Below, one piece after another: positions 8,150-15,831 of a DNA stretch of 64,000 nucleotides. Each line of letters starts with the position of its first letter. The stretch's first letter is position 1. Where the stretch lies: assembly GCA_031552765.1 (NCBI GenBank), contig JAVBME010000006.1, positions 24,431-88,430 on the forward strand, given 5' to 3'. Source of the stretch: JAVBME01 sp031552765 (lineage in GTDB: Bacteria > Bacillota > Negativicutes > Acidaminococcales > JAISLQ01). The position numbers and the translations under genes were made by a program. The notes under the pieces were generated by a model, which saw nothing but the letters and a program-made list of their open reading frames with translations, searched no databases and was not told the origin of the DNA.

Positions 8150-8459
8150 CAGCGGCAGGAAACTTGGGATGCCAAACAACCGATGAAGCTGGTTGTGTCA
8201 GATATGACCTGCATCAGACACAAAGGCAAGCTGCATGAATGGGTCTATATGCTCGACACTTTCAACAACGAGATCATCGCAAGCCATCTGGCAAGACGCC
8301 AGGCGATCCAAGACCATATTACCAATGTTTGGAAGATCTCAACAAAAAAAGAATGAACAGACGACCATTGTCCTTCACACAGACCAAGGAGCCGTCTATT
8401 CATCCAGAGCTTTCGCCAAAGTTCATGAAAAGCATACCATACTTCGTTCCATTACTTGA
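8150..8459 (+). pseudogene. IS3-family (IS150-like) transposase orfB relic, frameshifted and truncated at both ends
   Basis: Three fragments in three different frames align in order with an IS3-type integrase core. Frame one encodes MKLVVSDMTCIRHKGKLHEW and YMLDTFNNEIIASHL, holding the first catalytic Asp. Frame two encodes GDPRPYYQCLEDLNKK. Frame three encodes IVLHTDQGAVYSSRAF with the second Asp, then stops after ILRSIT. The third catalytic residue (Glu) and the whole N-terminal orfA part are absent, and no terminal inverted repeats are seen. It sits between the flavodoxin and CoA-transferase units, so it is an old insertion now decayed. Confidence 0.85.
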
Positions 8460-8517
8460 CTACTTTATACACATAATTATATTACATATTTATCAATAAT
8501 AGCCTGAATATAAAGAA

Positions 8518-8542
8518 AAAACCGCCTATAACAGGCGGTTTT
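8518..8542 (-). terminator. terminator of the CoA-transferase operon
   Basis: An 8-bp stem (AACCGCCT / AGGCGGTT) with a 5-base loop, followed on the minus strand by a TTTTTT-rich tract, 16 bp after the stop codon of the B-subunit gene. Confidence 0.85.
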
Positions 8543-8557
8543 GGATTTGTTATTTGT

Positions 8558-9202
8558 TTAGGCTTCCATTACCTTGAGGCAGTCGGAAATGATAAGTTTT
8601 GCTTCGGTAGCCTCTTGGATTTTTTCTATGGTTGTGTCGGGGGCTATTTCGATAAGCTTGAGGCCTGCCGGGGTAACTTCTATGACCCCCATTTCGGTGA
8701 CGATGAGGTCTACCTGGTTTTTTGCGGTCAGCGGCAGATTGCAGTTTTTGAGTATTTTCAATTCTCCTTTTGAAGTGTGCTCCATGGCGACGATAACTTT
8801 TTTCGCGCCTACGACAAGATCCATGGCGCCGCCCATACCGGGGATTATTTTGCCGGGAACCATCCAGTTGGCCAGGTTGCCATGTTCGTCTACTTGCAGG
8901 GCGCCGAGTACTGTGGCTGCTACATGGCCGCCGCGGATGACGGCGAAGCTCATGGCGCTGTCGAAAAATGCGCCACCGGGCAATATGGTGACAGGCTTGC
9001 CGCCTGCATTCACGAGGTTAGGGATTTCCTTGCCTTCGGCCGGAGCCGGGCCAAGGCCGACAAAGCCGTTTTCCGACTGGAGGATTATCTCTACGTCGCT
9101 CGGGATAAAGTTGGCGACAAGAGTGGGCAGGCCGATGCCAAGATTGACGACGTCGCCGTCTTTAAATTCTTTTGCTACGCGTTTGGCTATTCTCTCTCTC
9201 AT
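8558..9202 (-). CDS. acetyl/butyrate-acetoacetate-type CoA-transferase, subunit B
   Basis: A 214-residue B (beta) subunit of a family I CoA-transferase, which moves CoA between acyl-CoA and a free acid through a glutamyl-CoA thioester. The catalytic Glu is in LQSENGFVGLGPAP (about residue 44). Other family landmarks are VVNLGIGLPTLVANFI and GKIIPGMGGAMDLVVGAKKV. Its start overlaps the stop of the A-subunit gene by 4 bases (ATGA), indicating translational coupling. Together with the beta-keto acid cleavage enzyme upstream, it likely handles a 3-oxoacid or a short-chain acid in fermentation. The exact substrate (acetoacetate, butyrate, 3-oxoacid) is not determined. Confidence 0.9.
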   Translation of the reverse strand: MRERIAKRVAKEFKDGDVVNLGIGLPTLVANFIPSDVEIILQSENGFVGLGPAPAEGKEIPNLVNAGGKPVTILPGGAFFDSAMSFAVIRGGHVAATVLGALQVDEHGNLANWMVPGKIIPGMGGAMDLVVGAKKVIVAMEHTSKGELKILKNCNLPLTAKNQVDLIVTEMGVIEVTPAGLKLIEIAPDTTIEKIQEATEAKLIISDCLKVMEA

Positions 9203-9855
9203 TGCTTGCCCTCCTCTACGATGTAGTTGACGAAGATGCCGGGCAGCATTACTTGGTCAGGGTCTATTTGTCCTACCGGCACGACTTTTTCCGCCAGGAC
9301 GATGACTGTCTCGGCGGCTGTGCCCATCATGGGGTTGAAGTTGCGGGCGGCTTTTTCAAAAACCAGGTTGCCGGCTTCGTCGGCAACTTTGGCATAAAGG
9401 AGCGCCACGTCCGCTTTGAGCGGCAGCTCGACCAAAAATTCAGTACCGTTTATGGTTATTTTTTGTTTGCCTTCTTCTACGATAGTGCCAAGACCGGTAG
9501 GCGTAATAACGCCGCCAAGGCCGGCGCCGCCGGCGCGGATGCGTTCGGCCAGGGTGCCTTGCGGTACCAGTTCTACTTCCATTTCTTTGGCGTTCATTTG
9601 CCGGCCGGTTTCCGGGTTGGTGCCGACATGTGATACGATAGCCTTTTTGATTTGCTTGCTGACTACCAGTTTGCCTATCCCACGGTCGGGAAAGGCGGTG
9701 TCGTTACCGATGACGGTAAGGTTTTTGCAGTTTTTGGCGACCAGGGCGTCGACCAGCGCTTCCGGGGTACCGGTAGCTAAAAAGCCGCCGATCATCAGCG
9801 TCATGCCGTCGGAGATCTTGTCTAACGCTTGGGCCAGTGTGATGCGTTTTTTCAT
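9199..9855 (-). CDS. acetyl/butyrate-acetoacetate-type CoA-transferase, subunit A
   Basis: A 218-residue A (alpha) subunit matching AtoD/ScoA proteins. The N-terminus DGMTLMIGGFLATGTPEALV includes the glycine-rich CoA-binding loop, and GGAGLGGVITPTGLGTIVEE and NPMMGTAAETVIVLAEKVVP are family blocks. It is preceded by AAGGAGGTAAC, a strong ribosome-binding site, and couples to subunit B by a 4-base overlap. A 193-bp gap with a hairpin separates it from the beta-keto acid cleavage gene, so the two may be separately transcribed. Confidence 0.9.
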   Translation of the reverse strand: MKKRITLAQALDKISDGMTLMIGGFLATGTPEALVDALVAKNCKNLTVIGNDTAFPDRGIGKLVVSKQIKKAIVSHVGTNPETGRQMNAKEMEVELVPQGTLAERIRAGGAGLGGVITPTGLGTIVEEGKQKITINGTEFLVELPLKADVALLYAKVADEAGNLVFEKAARNFNPMMGTAAETVIVLAEKVVPVGQIDPDQVMLPGIFVNYIVEEGKQ

Positions 9856-9999
9856 TAAGTTACCTCCTTGCGAATTTACAGGGGAATTACTTATATTTTT
9901 ATTTTAAGCCATATGGCAATCTAGCACCAGTATTATTATAGAAAAATTTTCAGAAATATAATATTTTAGAAAATTAAAAGAGTAGAATAATAAGAGAGC

Positions 10000-10033
10000 C
10001 CCAGCCGGCGGCTTAGTTACACTGCCGGCTGGG
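10000..10033 (-). terminator. hairpin after the beta-keto acid cleavage enzyme gene
   Basis: A perfect 10-bp stem (CCCAGCCGGC / GCCGGCTGGG) with a 14-base loop, 16 bp after the stop codon. On the minus strand it is followed by GCTCTCTTATTATTCT, a loose T-tract, so termination may be incomplete and read into the CoA-transferase genes. Confidence 0.65.
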
Positions 10034-10048
10034 TATATTTACTGAAAA

Positions 10049-10882
10049 TTATTTTTTGCTGATGTTCATCATGGCGCGGGCTTCGTCCGGGGTGGCAAGT
10101 TCTTTGCCCATCGCCAGGACCAGGCCTTTCATGCGCTTAAAGAGGTCGATGTTGGTAGCCAGGACGCCTTTGGTGTAAAAGACGTTGTCTTCGAGGCCAA
10201 CGCGGACGTTGCCGCCGAGTGAGAGCGCCATCATGGAAAGCGGCACATGGTGCTGGCCGATGATGGTCACGCCCCAGGTGCAATTTTCCGGCAGGTGGTC
10301 ATAAAGGTACATCAAAGCTTTTGGTGAGGCCGGTTGGGAGCCGGGCATGCCCATAACGAAGTTGAAATGTACGGGAGCGGCGATATCGCCTTTTTCCTGC
10401 ATGCGGATAGCGTTCCACAGCATAGCGGTATCGAATACTTCGATTTCCGGTTTGGTATTGTATTTACGCATTTCACCGGCCAGGTAGTTGACTGTTTCCG
10501 GGTCGTTATAGTTGCCGGCGGTCGGGAAGTTGGAAGAACCGGTGGCTAGACTTGCCATTTCGGCGCCTAGGCAAATCATCTGGCCGCGTTCTACATAGCT
10601 TTTGCCCGCACGGCCGCCGGTGGAGAGCTGGCGGATAATGTTACAGTCGGGGTATTTGTCCATTTCGGCCATTATTTCGCGGTACACGTTGACGTCGGAA
10701 GTAGGTTTTTCCTGGTCGTCGCGGGCGTGGAAGTGAGCTACGGCGGCGCCTTCTTTCCAGCATTCATAGACCTGTTTTGCTATTTCTGCCGGGGTCAGCG
10801 GTACATTAGGGTTCATTTGTCTTGTCGGTACATTGCCGGTCGGGGCAAGTGTTAAAATAACTTTGTTAGATTGAATTGGCAT
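10049..10882 (-). CDS. beta-keto acid cleavage enzyme (BKACE; 3-keto-5-aminohexanoate cleavage enzyme-like)
   Basis: A 277-residue TIM-barrel zinc enzyme of the DUF849/BKACE family, which condenses a beta-keto acid with acetyl-CoA and releases acetoacetate plus a new CoA ester. The zinc-binding HFHARD motif is near residue 50 and further landmarks are LTLAPTGNVPTRQMNP, ASLATGSSNFP, and GNVRVGLEDN with the third ligand Glu. The founding member (Kce) acts in lysine fermentation, but the other lysine-pathway genes (kamA, kamD/E, kdd) are not in this window. The acetoacetate product could be activated by the adjacent CoA-transferase. Substrate specificity is undetermined. Confidence 0.88.
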   Translation of the reverse strand: MPIQSNKVILTLAPTGNVPTRQMNPNVPLTPAEIAKQVYECWKEGAAVAHFHARDDQEKPTSDVNVYREIMAEMDKYPDCNIIRQLSTGGRAGKSYVERGQMICLGAEMASLATGSSNFPTAGNYNDPETVNYLAGEMRKYNTKPEIEVFDTAMLWNAIRMQEKGDIAAPVHFNFVMGMPGSQPASPKALMYLYDHLPENCTWGVTIIGQHHVPLSMMALSLGGNVRVGLEDNVFYTKGVLATNIDLFKRMKGLVLAMGKELATPDEARAMMNISKK

Positions 10883-11123
10883 AGCGTTTCACCTCATAGT
10901 TTTATTTTGAGCGTGAGCTCTTCAAATAATAGTAAATGCAAGATTTATGCCAAGCGTCCCGTTGTTTTTGCAGATGGAAAATATGCGGCTGCGAAAGGAA
11001 AAACAAAGATGCAAGTTTTAATTAATATTTACTGATTTTTAAAATTTTAAAATAAATTAAAAAATTGTTGGTTTTTTCAAATTATTATAAATGTTATAAA
11101 GGGGAAAATAGTAAGTATGCCGC
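10883..11123. other. AT-rich intergenic region between the BKACE gene and mnmA
   Basis: These 241 bases contain no gene. They hold the upstream region of the minus-strand cleavage-enzyme gene (its start is preceded by GAGGTGAAA) and the end of mnmA. The stretch 11030-11100 is strongly A/T-rich. No clean terminator hairpin for mnmA was seen. Confidence 0.6.
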
Positions 11124-12176
11124 TTATTTTTCTATGATACCGCCGCCGAGGACATATTCGCCGTCGTAAAAGACTACGGTCTGTCCCGGGGTTATGGCGC
11201 GCTGCGGTTGTTCAAAAGTGACTTCACCGCTGTCAGGGCCGGTCATGTGGAGTATGGCCGGGGCTTCCGCGTGAGCGTAGCGTATTTTGGCCTTAGTGGG
11301 CAGGCTGTCGCCGCTTGTTAGGGCGGCGCCGGTAAAAGTAATTTCTTTTGCGGTGAGCCGGTTTTTGAATATCTCGTCTTCCGCGCCGACAAACAGGCGG
11401 TTGTCTGTGGCGTCTATTGCTACGACGAAGAGCGGTGTGGGCCAGGAGAGGCCAAGTCCTTTTCTTTGCCCTACGGTGTAGAAGGCGGCGCCAGTGTGGC
11501 GGCCGATCACTTGCCCGGTTGCTGCCAGCACTATATCGCCGGGGCGGCAGAGGGCGGAGTTGTGCTTTTCGAGGAACGCCCTGGCGTCGCCGCCCGGGAT
11601 GAAACAAATATCCTGGCTCTCGGTTTTTTCCGCTACCGGCAGGGCCCATTCAGCGGCCAGGCGGCGTATTTCATCTTTGCCGGCAAAGTCGGCCAGCGGG
11701 AACAGTACATGGGGCAAGGTATCCTGGTTTAGCTGGTAGAGAAAGTAGGATTGGTCCTTAGCTTTGTTGGCGGCTTTGGATAGATGCCAAAAAGACGGCC
11801 CATCGGTCACGCGGGCATAATGCCCGGTGGCGATATGCGTGCAGCCGAGTTTTTTCGCTTCGTCCAGTAGCGCGCCGAATTTCAGCCAGCGGTTGCAGCG
11901 CACGCAAGGGTTGGGCGTACGGCCGGCAGAGTATTCGGTGACAAAATTATCCACCACGCAGTGGCGGAAGAGTAGTTTTAAATCAAGCACGTGGTGCTGT
12001 ATGCCTAGTTTGTCCGCGACGGCGCGGGCGTCTTTGATGTGCTGCGGATGGGCGGACGTATCTTCCTGGAGCAACATGGTGGCGCCGATGACCTCGTAGC
12101 CGGCGCGCGCCAGGATGGCCGCTGCGACCGAGCTGTCGACGCCGCCGCTCATGGCGGCGAGTATGCGGTTTTTCAT
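11124..12176 (-). CDS. mnmA: tRNA-specific 2-thiouridylase MnmA
   Basis: A 350-residue cytoplasmic enzyme that adds sulfur to uridine 34 of tRNA-Lys, Glu and Gln. The PP-loop ATP-binding motif SGGVDSS is at residues 10-16. The two catalytic cysteines are in GRTPNPCVRCNRWLKFG and in ESQDICFIPGG, the characteristic Cys pair of MnmA. GHYARV and GQRKGLG are further conserved blocks. The length equals the normal family size. It is divergently oriented from queF, another tRNA-modification gene. The start is preceded by AGGAGTC. Confidence 0.96.
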   Translation of the reverse strand: MKNRILAAMSGGVDSSVAAAILARAGYEVIGATMLLQEDTSAHPQHIKDARAVADKLGIQHHVLDLKLLFRHCVVDNFVTEYSAGRTPNPCVRCNRWLKFGALLDEAKKLGCTHIATGHYARVTDGPSFWHLSKAANKAKDQSYFLYQLNQDTLPHVLFPLADFAGKDEIRRLAAEWALPVAEKTESQDICFIPGGDARAFLEKHNSALCRPGDIVLAATGQVIGRHTGAAFYTVGQRKGLGLSWPTPLFVVAIDATDNRLFVGAEDEIFKNRLTAKEITFTGAALTSGDSLPTKAKIRYAHAEAPAILHMTGPDSGEVTFEQPQRAITPGQTVVFYDGEYVLGGGIIEK

Positions 12177-12234
12177 GACTCCTCCTACTTGCCTATAAAT
12201 ATTGCGGGTGATTGCAATGTGATTTTTGGGTATA

Positions 12235-12268
12235 AAATATTAGATTTTGGATATAAAATCTAATATTT
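12235..12268. repeat. perfect A/T-rich inverted repeat between mnmA and queF
   Basis: Two 14-base arms (AAATATTAGATTTT / AAAATCTAATATTT) are separated by 6 bases. It lies 59 bp from the mnmA start and 85 bp from the queF start, in the shared divergent promoter region, so it could be an operator. It has no adjacent typical U-tract placement for a terminator of either gene. Confidence 0.7.
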
Positions 12269-12352
12269 TTGATATAATTATAGTATATTTGACTAATATT
12301 TGACAGGAAAATAAAAGTTATTGTCGGTACATCTGGCAGGAGGTATAAACAT

Positions 12353-12856
12353 ATGGCAAGGAAAAAAGAAGATATGGGAACGGTAAAAGCGTTGGGGGCG
12401 GCACAGACCGTGTATGCCAAAGATTACGACCCGGGCCTTTTGGAATGTTTTCCCAACAAACATCCGGAAAACGACTATTTTGTCAAATTCAACTGCCCGG
12501 AATTTACCAGCCTTTGCCCGATGACCGGACAGCCGGATTTTGCTACTATTTATATTTCCTACGTTCCGGACAAGCTTTTGGTGGAGAGTAAATCACTAAA
12601 GCTTTATCTGTTTAGTTTCCGCAACCACGGCGATTTTCACGAGGATTGCGTCAATGTGATAATGAAAGACCTGATAAAGCTGCTTGCGCCTAAATATATA
12701 GAAGTCTGGGGCTGCTTTACCCCGCGCGGCGGTATATCCATCGATCCTTACTGCAATTGGGGAAAAGCCGGGAGCAAATGGGCCGAGGTGGCGATAGACA
12801 GGCTGCATTTTCACGATATGGACAGCAAAAAGATTTTTGCATGGAGTAGCAAATAA
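12353..12856 (+). CDS. queF: NADPH-dependent 7-cyano-7-deazaguanine reductase QueF
   Basis: A 167-residue enzyme of the tunnelling-fold superfamily that reduces preQ0 to preQ1 in queuosine synthesis. The nitrile-attacking Cys is in EFTSLCPMTGQPDFA (about residue 51), and the QueF signature ESKSLKLYLFSFRNHG (NADPH site) and FHEDCVN follow. It is the short single-domain (YkvM-like) form of normal length. The start follows GCAGGAGGTATAAAC. No preQ1 riboswitch was recognisable in the 176-base gap upstream. Divergence from mnmA groups two tRNA-wobble-modification genes. Confidence 0.95.
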   Translation: MARKKEDMGTVKALGAAQTVYAKDYDPGLLECFPNKHPENDYFVKFNCPEFTSLCPMTGQPDFATIYISYVPDKLLVESKSLKLYLFSFRNHGDFHEDCVNVIMKDLIKLLAPKYIEVWGCFTPRGGISIDPYCNWGKAGSKWAEVAIDRLHFHDMDSKKIFAWSSK

Positions 12857-12917
12857 CCTGTATATATAGTAAAATATATCTGTAATCGAACTAACATACG
12901 CACTAAGGAGAAAAGTA

Positions 12918-13043
12918 ATGGATCAAGTAGTGGCGGTAGCCTCGTAATTTGGCTGGTGGCTGGGAGTAGCCTGGGCTTTATGGTATTTCTACAAAAAAAT
13001 CAGAAAAAGAATAGAAAATGAAACAATAGTTTTCTGGCGGTAA
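12918..13043 (+). pseudogene. micro-gene for a small membrane peptide, interrupted by an in-frame TAA
   Basis: After AAGGAG and an ATG at 12918 the frame reads MDQVVAVAS, then TAA at 12945, then continues open as FGWWLGVAWALWYFYKK and a basic tail ending WR before TAA at 13041. If the first stop were sense, the product would be a 41-residue peptide with one hydrophobic Trp-rich helix followed by KKIRKRI, typical of small inner-membrane proteins. This is either a recently broken gene, a sequencing error, or two coding pieces. It lies 61 bp after queF and 64 bp before the next gene, whose product also starts with a membrane helix. Confidence 0.5.
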
Positions 13044-13077
13044 GCGCGCGGCATTTGTCTTGGGGACGGCCGCGCGC
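13044..13077 (+). terminator. GC-rich hairpin after the micro-gene
   Basis: A 9-bp stem (GCGCGCGGC / GCCGCGCGC) with a 16-base loop. It is not followed by a T-run, so the terminator role is doubtful; it may be an RNA-stabilising structure. Confidence 0.45.
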
Positions 13078-13107
13078 TAAATATAATATCTATAAAGGAG
13101 ATGCTGT

Positions 13108-13830
13108 ATGGAATATTTGCTCACTTTAGCTATCGTGGCAGGTATCGGCTTTTATGTTTGGCACAACATGATGCAAAATAAAAAGAAGATGGACAAAGTA
13201 GTGGAAAGGTACATGCAGGAAGAGGAAGAAAAGGCGCTCGGCATAGAAAAAACCGACTGGGCGGAATTTACCGGCGGCTACGAAAAACTGGAAAAGTATT
13301 TCACGACGCCGCATGTAGTCGACGAAGCTTTTTATAAAATATATGAAAAGCCGCCGACTTTCAGCAACAAAGAAGTATGGGCGGAAAAAGCCGCTACTTA
13401 TCCAGTGGTTTATGGCGCTGTGCTACAGGCGCACGAGTGCCTGTTCGATCCCGATGATCCCTTTGCGGAAGACGACGGCAGTTTGAAAGGCCTGGTGCTG
13501 GTGGCGACCAAAGATCCGGCGCGCAGCCATGACGCCGCCTGGCTGCAAAATATAGCAAAACAGCTGTCTTTTGCCTGCGACTCGGCCGACGTACCGGAAA
13601 TATTGCACGAAATATTGCGCGAACTGCGCGACGAACAGAGCATGTTCTGCAAACTGGTCCCCACAGCTATGACCGACGGCGTGGAAGTCTATTGCTTTAC
13701 CGACTCACTGTATCCCGACGATCTGCCTGGCAAGAGGATACCTATCCACCGCATACTGCCTGTGCTGGTAACTGAACCCGAAGTGGATATCGGCGGCCTG
13801 AGGCTGATCAAAGCGGAAAACTATCTGTGA
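13108..13830 (+). CDS. membrane-anchored protein of unknown function
   Basis: A 240-residue protein with one N-terminal membrane helix (residues 3-18, LLTLAIVAGIGFYVW) followed by a charged stretch (KKKMDKVVERYMQEEEE) and a soluble domain of about 200 residues. No catalytic motif is recognisable. It has a good ribosome-binding site (AAAGGAGAT) 8 bases before the ATG and is followed by a strong hairpin. Codon use resembles the neighbours. It may be a lineage-specific protein. Confidence 0.7.
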   Translation: MEYLLTLAIVAGIGFYVWHNMMQNKKKMDKVVERYMQEEEEKALGIEKTDWAEFTGGYEKLEKYFTTPHVVDEAFYKIYEKPPTFSNKEVWAEKAATYPVVYGAVLQAHECLFDPDDPFAEDDGSLKGLVLVATKDPARSHDAAWLQNIAKQLSFACDSADVPEILHEILRELRDEQSMFCKLVPTAMTDGVEVYCFTDSLYPDDLPGKRIPIHRILPVLVTEPEVDIGGLRLIKAENYL

Positions 13831-13838
13831 AAACCTGA

Positions 13839-13860
13839 TAGGGGGCGCAAGCGCCCCCTA
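13839..13860 (+). terminator. hairpin terminator
   Basis: A tight hairpin (TAGGGGGCGC / GCGCCCCCTA) with a 2-base loop, ending 30 bases after the stop of the preceding gene. The T-tract is weak (GGCGTTTAT). Confidence 0.65.
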
Positions 13861-13920
13861 AGGCGTTTATATTTGGCGCACAGGATAAGTTGTTGCTATC
13901 AATAATGGGAAGGCAGAGCG

Positions 13921-14598
13921 ATGGAGCCTATTTACTTTACCTATTTTACTTATTTTTGGCTGGGCCTGGTCGGCCTGGTCTTTGTTTATAATATTTACGC
14001 CTATTTGCGCTGGCGCGGCCAGCGCGTTGCCGCTATTGCCGAAGAAGCGCAGCCTGAACCGCCGGGCGCTATAGTGTTCTCGCCGATAGGCGCAGAGCCA
14101 AAAGATGGCAGCCATGGCGATTTTGGCAGGCTGGTGGAATGTGTGGACAGCAAGAAGTTTTTCCCTTTATTAAAGGCTTTGGGGGGCTTTTTTCTTTTGT
14201 GGGCGGTAAAAGAAAACCAGGGCGACTTTAGTGATTTATCGCGGGAACAAAGCGTAGTTTTGTCTGTGTTTTTTGGCGCGATAGCCTATTATACCGGTAA
14301 GTTCATCTACAATATAGGCAGCGGCATAAAGTTTTACCAATATGGTTTTGTTGTGGAAAAGATTTTCGGCAGCAAAGAATATTCATACGGAGAAATACGC
14401 CATATCGACTTTACCCATGAAATACGCCGCGCCCGCAACGCAGGCGTGTGGTTTTCCTGGCGCGTGCCGGTGGTGGTGGTACATTTTACCGGCGGCCGGC
14501 AAAGCAGCTTTTATTCCACTGTTTACAACGGGGTAGTGAAAAAATTTACCCGCCTCCAGCAAAACCTGGTTAAAAACAGGGATGTGCGGGGAAAGTGA
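13921..14598 (+). CDS. membrane protein of unknown function
   Basis: A 225-residue protein with three likely membrane segments: YFWLGLVGLVFVYNIYAYL near the N-terminus, FFLLWAV around residue 95, and a third around residues 112-130 (VVLSVFFGAIAYYTGKFIY). The C-terminal 95 residues (YGFVVEKIFGSKEYSYGEI onward) look like a cytoplasmic PH-like domain seen in DUF6585-like proteins. It is 6 bp upstream of the carbonic-anhydrase-like gene and may be co-transcribed. No function can be assigned. Confidence 0.65.
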   Translation: MEPIYFTYFTYFWLGLVGLVFVYNIYAYLRWRGQRVAAIAEEAQPEPPGAIVFSPIGAEPKDGSHGDFGRLVECVDSKKFFPLLKALGGFFLLWAVKENQGDFSDLSREQSVVLSVFFGAIAYYTGKFIYNIGSGIKFYQYGFVVEKIFGSKEYSYGEIRHIDFTHEIRRARNAGVWFSWRVPVVVVHFTGGRQSSFYSTVYNGVVKKFTRLQQNLVKNRDVRGK

Positions 14599-14604
14599 GA
14601 AAAC

Positions 14605-15066
14605 ATGCTAGTTTTTACAGGGAAAGATTTTGAAGGGCAAAGCCCGCGGCTGGCAGAAGGCGTTTATTGCGATCCTTCAAGCAATATCATCGGTGACGTC
14701 GTCATCGGTGAAGGCAGCAAGATAGGGGCGAAATGCCACATCCGCGGCGATGGCAACAGCGTACGGATAGGGTGCGGTGTTGCCATCGCCGATGGTGCAG
14801 TCATACATACCGCAAACCTATTACCGGTAGTGATAGGCGACCATGTTAGCATCGGTCCGCGCGCGGTAGTACACGTATCTACCGTAGAGGAGGGCTGCTC
14901 TATAGGTAGCAGGGCGGTGGTGCTCAACGGCGCTGTGGTGGGAAAAGGAAGTATCGTGGCCGCCGGTTCTGTAGTAGCGGCAGGGATGAAGACGCCGCCC
15001 TACTCTTTGCTGGAAGGAGTTCCGGCGCGCATTACAGGTACAATTGCGGAAGAAAGACGCAAATAG
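14605..15066 (+). CDS. gamma-carbonic-anhydrase-like hexapeptide protein lacking one metal ligand
   Basis: A 153-residue left-handed beta-helix protein with the isoleucine-patch repeats of the gamma-carbonic anhydrase/YrdA family (RGDGNSVRIGCGVAIADGAV). Of the three zinc ligands, the first (AVIHT) and third (AVVHVS) His are present, but where active relatives have GH before the third ligand this protein has GPR. Metal binding is thus doubtful. The homologue 128 bp downstream retains all three, suggesting duplication followed by loss in this copy. It starts 6 bp after the preceding gene. Confidence 0.85.
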   Translation: MLVFTGKDFEGQSPRLAEGVYCDPSSNIIGDVVIGEGSKIGAKCHIRGDGNSVRIGCGVAIADGAVIHTANLLPVVIGDHVSIGPRAVVHVSTVEEGCSIGSRAVVLNGAVVGKGSIVAAGSVVAAGMKTPPYSLLEGVPARITGTIAEERRK

Positions 15067-15194
15067 TTGTCCACAACCTGCCAAATGCTGAGAAGGACGT
15101 TGCTTTTTCCTCGTGTTGCGGTTAATATTATAAAGGATAAGTTATCGGTAAGCCGCAAGTTTACGATATAATTTAAAGAGGGAGGGTTTCAACT

Positions 15195-15773
15195 ATGAAA
15201 ACCTATAAAGATACACTTTTTGAAGGCAAGAGGCCTCAATTTCATGAAAAATCCTATCTGGCCGACGGCGCAAACGTGGTGGGCGACGTAACGATAGGCG
15301 AATACAGCAGTATCTGGTATAACTGTTCCTTGCGCGGCGACGTGAATAAAATAACCCTTGGCCGCTATGTGAACATACAGGACAATGCGGTAGTGCATGT
15401 GTCAGACGACATTACTACCACCATTGGCGACTTTACTACAGTGGGACACAGCGCAATAGTGCACGCCTGCACAATTGAAGACCATTGCCTTATCGGCATG
15501 GGCGCGGTAGTCCTTGACGGCTCGGTCATCGGCCGCGGCAGCATCGTAGCCGCCGGCGCGGTAGTGGCGCCCGGTACCAAAGTACCGCCGTTTTCCCTTA
15601 TCGCCGGTGTGCCGGGCAAAATAATAAAACAACTGCCGGAAGGCGATACCAAAGCCACCCATGCCCAGGCGGTTAAGTACAAGACCCTCTGGTGTGAGCG
15701 TTATGGCCTGTTGCCGGATAACGATGGTGAAAAATATAAAGGCGAACAAATAGTGGGCAGCCACAAAAAGTAA
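15195..15773 (+). CDS. gamma-carbonic anhydrase family protein (YrdA/PaaY-like)
   Basis: A 192-residue trimeric beta-helix enzyme or carrier. The signature RGDVNKITLGRYVNIQDN and all three putative metal-ligand histidines (AVVHV, TVGHS, IVHAC) are present. The C-terminal 35 residues form a helical tail. It is preceded by GAGGGAGG and has its own upstream region. Family members bind zinc, iron or cobalt; some hydrate CO2 and others are of unknown activity, so activity here is presumed, not shown. Confidence 0.88.
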   Translation: MKTYKDTLFEGKRPQFHEKSYLADGANVVGDVTIGEYSSIWYNCSLRGDVNKITLGRYVNIQDNAVVHVSDDITTTIGDFTTVGHSAIVHACTIEDHCLIGMGAVVLDGSVIGRGSIVAAGAVVAPGTKVPPFSLIAGVPGKIIKQLPEGDTKATHAQAVKYKTLWCERYGLLPDNDGEKYKGEQIVGSHKK

Positions 15774-15784
15774 TAAGAGGCGTA

Positions 15785-15819
15785 AAAACCCGCGCCGGCA
15801 ACTGCCGGCGCGGGTTTTT
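15785..15819 (+). terminator. strong bidirectional terminator
   Basis: A long G+C-rich stem (ACCCGCGCCGGC / GCCGGCGCGGGT) with a short loop and T/A runs on both sides, between convergent genes. Confidence 0.92.
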
Positions 15820-15831
15820 GTATGCTTTAGT

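Noticed and set aside
8574..9230. 218-codon plus-strand ORF opposite the CoA-transferase B gene
   Set aside because: Shadow frame of a conserved gene; no ribosome-binding site or family motif.
12177..12352. preQ1 riboswitch upstream of queF
   Set aside because: No preQ1-I stem with the A-rich tail, and no preQ1-II pattern, was visible.
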